From Erythroxylum novogranatense (Eukaryota > Streptophyta > Magnoliopsida > Malpighiales > Erythroxylaceae), in assembly GCA_029891385.1 (NCBI GenBank), contig CM057228.1:21910309-21974308 (forward strand): 64,000 nucleotides of DNA, read 5' to 3'. Of the stretch, positions 61,745 to 64,000 are shown one piece after another. The notes beneath the pieces are model-generated. The model was not told the origin of the DNA and ran no database searches. It saw nothing but the letters and a program-made list of their open reading frames with translations. Position 1 is the stretch's first letter, and every line of letters begins with the position of its first letter. A program made the translations under genes and the position numbers.

Positions 61745-62950
61745 ATACAAGGCATAATCATGTTCACAATTCAATTCTTGTCAAAATGTCATACATCTTT
61801 CAATGCATAACATAACATAAACTCATCACAATGCATTTTCCACATCATAACAATTCACAATTTGGAAATTCAAGCATACACACACAAGGCAATTTGCCTA
61901 TTACACAACAACTATAACCCACCTTGTACTCTTGGAAAATCCAACTTCAATGGTGCCTTTCCTCTTGCCCTTGATTAGGGTTTTCTTGATTTCCTAAAAC
62001 AACCAATTTCTCCTTTTCAATTCCAATTCAATAAAACCCTAAAACTTCAAAAATCACAACCAATGATATCAACATAAATCAAGCACAAATCCAACCTACC
62101 CATAGTCCATCTAGGTTAGAAAAACCAAAACTTAGCTTGGAAACCCAAAAATCAAATGGGTTCTCTTAAATCTTCTTCTTCTAACACAACACCCATTCTC
62201 TCTCTAATTCCTTCATCCTCAACACAACCTATTTCTCTAATAAAGCAAGAAGAAGAAGATAAACTTACCTTGACAAGATGATTTCTCTCATTTTTCTTCT
62301 TTTCTCTTCTTCCTTTCTTCTTTCCACGACTCTCTCCTTTTCTCTTATTCTATTTCACGATTTTTCTTCTCTCCTTTGGCCTCTCACGACACTTCTCTCT
62401 TCTTCTTCTTATTTCAAGACCACAATTTTCCTACTCTTCCCTTTTTACCCTTCATTAAGCTTGTCTTTCCCATTTTGCCCTCCTTTGGTCTTTAAAAACT
62501 AACATCTTTTACTTCCAACTTCTTAACTAATGATCATTAAACAATTGAAGGAATTTGATATCACTTCCTTCTAAAAAAATGTTCCTCATTGCCTTAATTT
62601 TCTAATGACACCAAAATCATTCAATTTGGTTAAAAAAATCTAACAGTTATGTCCCAAACATTTCTGAACTATCCTTACACTGAAACAATATTTCATGCTC
62701 AACTTCCATCCAAAAATTTACTTTCTTAGAAACTGAATTAAAACTCAATTTCATCAGATAATTTGTATCCCTATTTCTCTAGTTTAATCCAAATTAAGAA
62801 TCGTCTCATTTGGATAACTAGAGAAAAAGTTATGGTGAAAACACCGAAGCATGATCAATGTAACATGTTCCAACTACATTTTTCAACTTTTAACTTCCAA
62901 CATTTCACATACCATAGTTCTAACTTCCTAGAAAAGTTTAGGGTTCAACA

Positions 62951-64000
62951 GGAGTAATGTTGTCAGTTATCGCAGCCTGCAAAAAATCATCAATACACAT
63001 CGAGAACTTTCTCGGTCAAGGGGTTAATATAATCAACAGCAAAAGCTGTACAATAATCAACAGGATGCTTAATGGTATTATTAATATTGAATGTAACTTT
63101 GGCACCATCAAACTCCATAGTTAAAGTCCCCCCATGAACATCAATTTTTGTCCTAGAAGTGCTCAAAAATGGGCGTCCTAATAACATCATTTTAGACACA
63201 GGTGACCCCTCATCCTCCATTCTCATCATATAGAAATCTGCAGGAAATACCAAATCATCTACCTGCACTAAAACATCCTCTAACAATCCTTCGGGGTACC
63301 TAGTGGTGTGATCAGCCAGTGTTAAAATCACACCATCTTGCTTCAATGGACCAGCATTCAATGTAGTATAAATAGACAATGGCATAGGATTTATAGAAGC
63401 CTATAAATCTAGCATAGCCCGTTCTATACCAACATTGTCAATTTTACAAGGAATGACAAACATACCTGGGTCCTTCTCCTTTATCGGTAATCTGCCCTGC
63501 AACACTGCTGAGACATTCTCACTCATCACCACACGCTGATTGCCTCTCATCTTGGTCATGCTAGTAACCAAGTCTTCATAAATTTGCAGTACCTTGGTGT
63601 TTGTCTAAGCAACATGAGAAGGGGGATATTGATCTCCACTTTCTAAAAAATCTTTAAGATCTCCTTTTCATTCTGCAATTTCTTCTTCTTTGCCAACCTG
63701 TGTGGGAATGGTGGCCTTTCTGGATTAACTGTCACGAGTTCCTCAGTTTCTGCTTCTTTTTTTGGCTCAACAGTTTCAACATGATCATGTTGAAGTTTCT
63801 GCGATCCTCCAGCACTTTCAATTTCTTTTCCACTATGCAAGGTAATGGCACTGATATTCTACCTAGGATTAACAGTAGACTGGGAGGGCAATTTTCCTTG
63901 ATTCTATGCAGCGACCAATTGACTAGTGGTCAATTGAGTAGTAGTCAACTGTGACATGAGATCCTCCAAGGTAGAAATTCGGTCGCCATAATTAGGCCTC
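62951..64000 (-). pseudogene. Athila-like gag end and protease, window-truncated
   Basis: From 64000 leftwards: gag end with stops (GKLPSQSTVNPR, a stop, then NISAITLHSGKE; PPFPHRLAKKKK). Then a protease region with FVIPCKIDNVGIERAMLDL, a stop at 63401-63403, and ASINPMPLSIY. The stop sits where the family has the Gly of the DLGAS active-site motif. The open part 62990-63385 continues with ADHTTRYPEGLLEDVLVQVD and LLGRPFLSTSRTKIDVHGG, typical of this branch's retropepsin-like domain. At least five stops make it non-functional. The 5' part of gag and the 5' LTR lie outside. Confidence 0.88.

Larger units (their letters stand above)
57172..62950 (-). repeat. Solo LTR Z (minus), split by W
   Basis: On the minus strand it runs TGTTGAACCCTAAAC (62950) to CGGGGCCCAACA (57172), with perfect target duplication ggagt at 57167-57171 and 62951-62955. 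Own sequence is about 2.97 kb (57172-58942 and 61750-62950). It shares modules with 9098-10931 and 14544-17656: the 'gggcaagag ... cacgtgcacgtcgacg ... agctg' block at 58740-58815 and the 'cagtggctaat' block near 58460. The palindrome cassette is at 57904-58013. No coding interior. Confidence 0.88.
17913..64000 (-). mobile_element. Athila-like Ty3/gypsy element, minus strand, split by nested insertions
   Basis: Going right to left: gag end with the GKLPSQ ... ITLHSGKE signature (64000-63421), protease (to 62990), RT, RNase H and integrase (57171-49606 and 36523-36435, interrupted), a non-coding 3' region with two GTGTGGGGG tracts (36434-34046), and the 3' LTR (34045-17913, interrupted). The RT and protease wording (AIGWSIVDIKGISPTICMHR; ASINPMPLSIY) is that of the Athila branch as I know it. 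Direct insertions are T, X2, the short Sirevirus and Z, each with a 5-base target duplication. The 5' LTR lies beyond 64000. Many stops show an old, inactive copy. I see no env-like ORF. Confidence 0.85.

Noticed and set aside
62278..62502. Small membrane protein with L/S/F-rich sequence
   Set aside because: Pyrimidine-rich LTR sequence gives this composition; it lies inside solo LTR Z and has no homologous signal in related LTRs.

Overview
The window is plant nuclear DNA, probably from a eudicot. It is an AT-rich, gene-poor block made almost entirely of LTR retrotransposons nested inside one another. I found no host gene, rRNA, tRNA, CRISPR array or prokaryote-style operon. The only long reading frames are Ty1/copia and Ty3/gypsy Gag, protease, integrase, reverse transcriptase and RNase H, plus one env-position ORF of a Sirevirus. 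All are broken by stops, frameshifts or insertions.

Left part (1-17912). Bases 1-7077 are the 3' three quarters of a + strand Sirevirus-like copia element: gag end, pro, pol, an extra 3' ORF, polypurine tracts and the 3' LTR. It sits in a minus-strand LTR remnant (7078-9097). That remnant interrupts a + strand LTR (9098-10931), which is followed by another LTR tail (to about 11830). Bases 11831-14538 are AT-rich and non-coding. A + strand solo LTR follows at 14544-17656.

Right part (17913-64000). One decayed Athila-like Ty3/gypsy element on the minus strand holds everything. Its 3' LTR (17913-34045) is split by a Tekay/Del-like element T (18741-33116, target duplication acaca), and T's own 3' LTR holds a solo LTR S (30041-33023, aagcg). 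The Athila integrase is cut by a solo LTR X2 (36524-49605, attca), which holds a solo LTR Y (36871-45370, taacc). Y in turn holds a foldback element and an inverted-repeat LTR derivative X1 (38623-42775). The integrase is cut a second time by a pol-less Sirevirus derivative (49933-54537, caaaa). Between RT and protease sits a solo LTR Z (57172-62950, ggagt) holding a solo LTR W (58943-61744, ataca). Removing the two integrase insertions restores one continuous integrase frame, which supports the nesting order.

The least expected signal is in the gypsy-type LTRs. At what looks like one common position, several families carry a compact repeat cassette, and its motif differs by family. Motifs include a 15-nt palindrome GTCCGTTWAACGGAC, a GC-rich CTCGTCGCGACG array, a GGGCGA/TCGCCC foldback and a 29-bp purine-rich minisatellite. 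The Sirevirus copies have their own arrays of AAGTCGACTT. The Tekay-type LTRs also share a conserved two-hairpin module. These look like cis-regulatory or RNA-structural parts of the elements.
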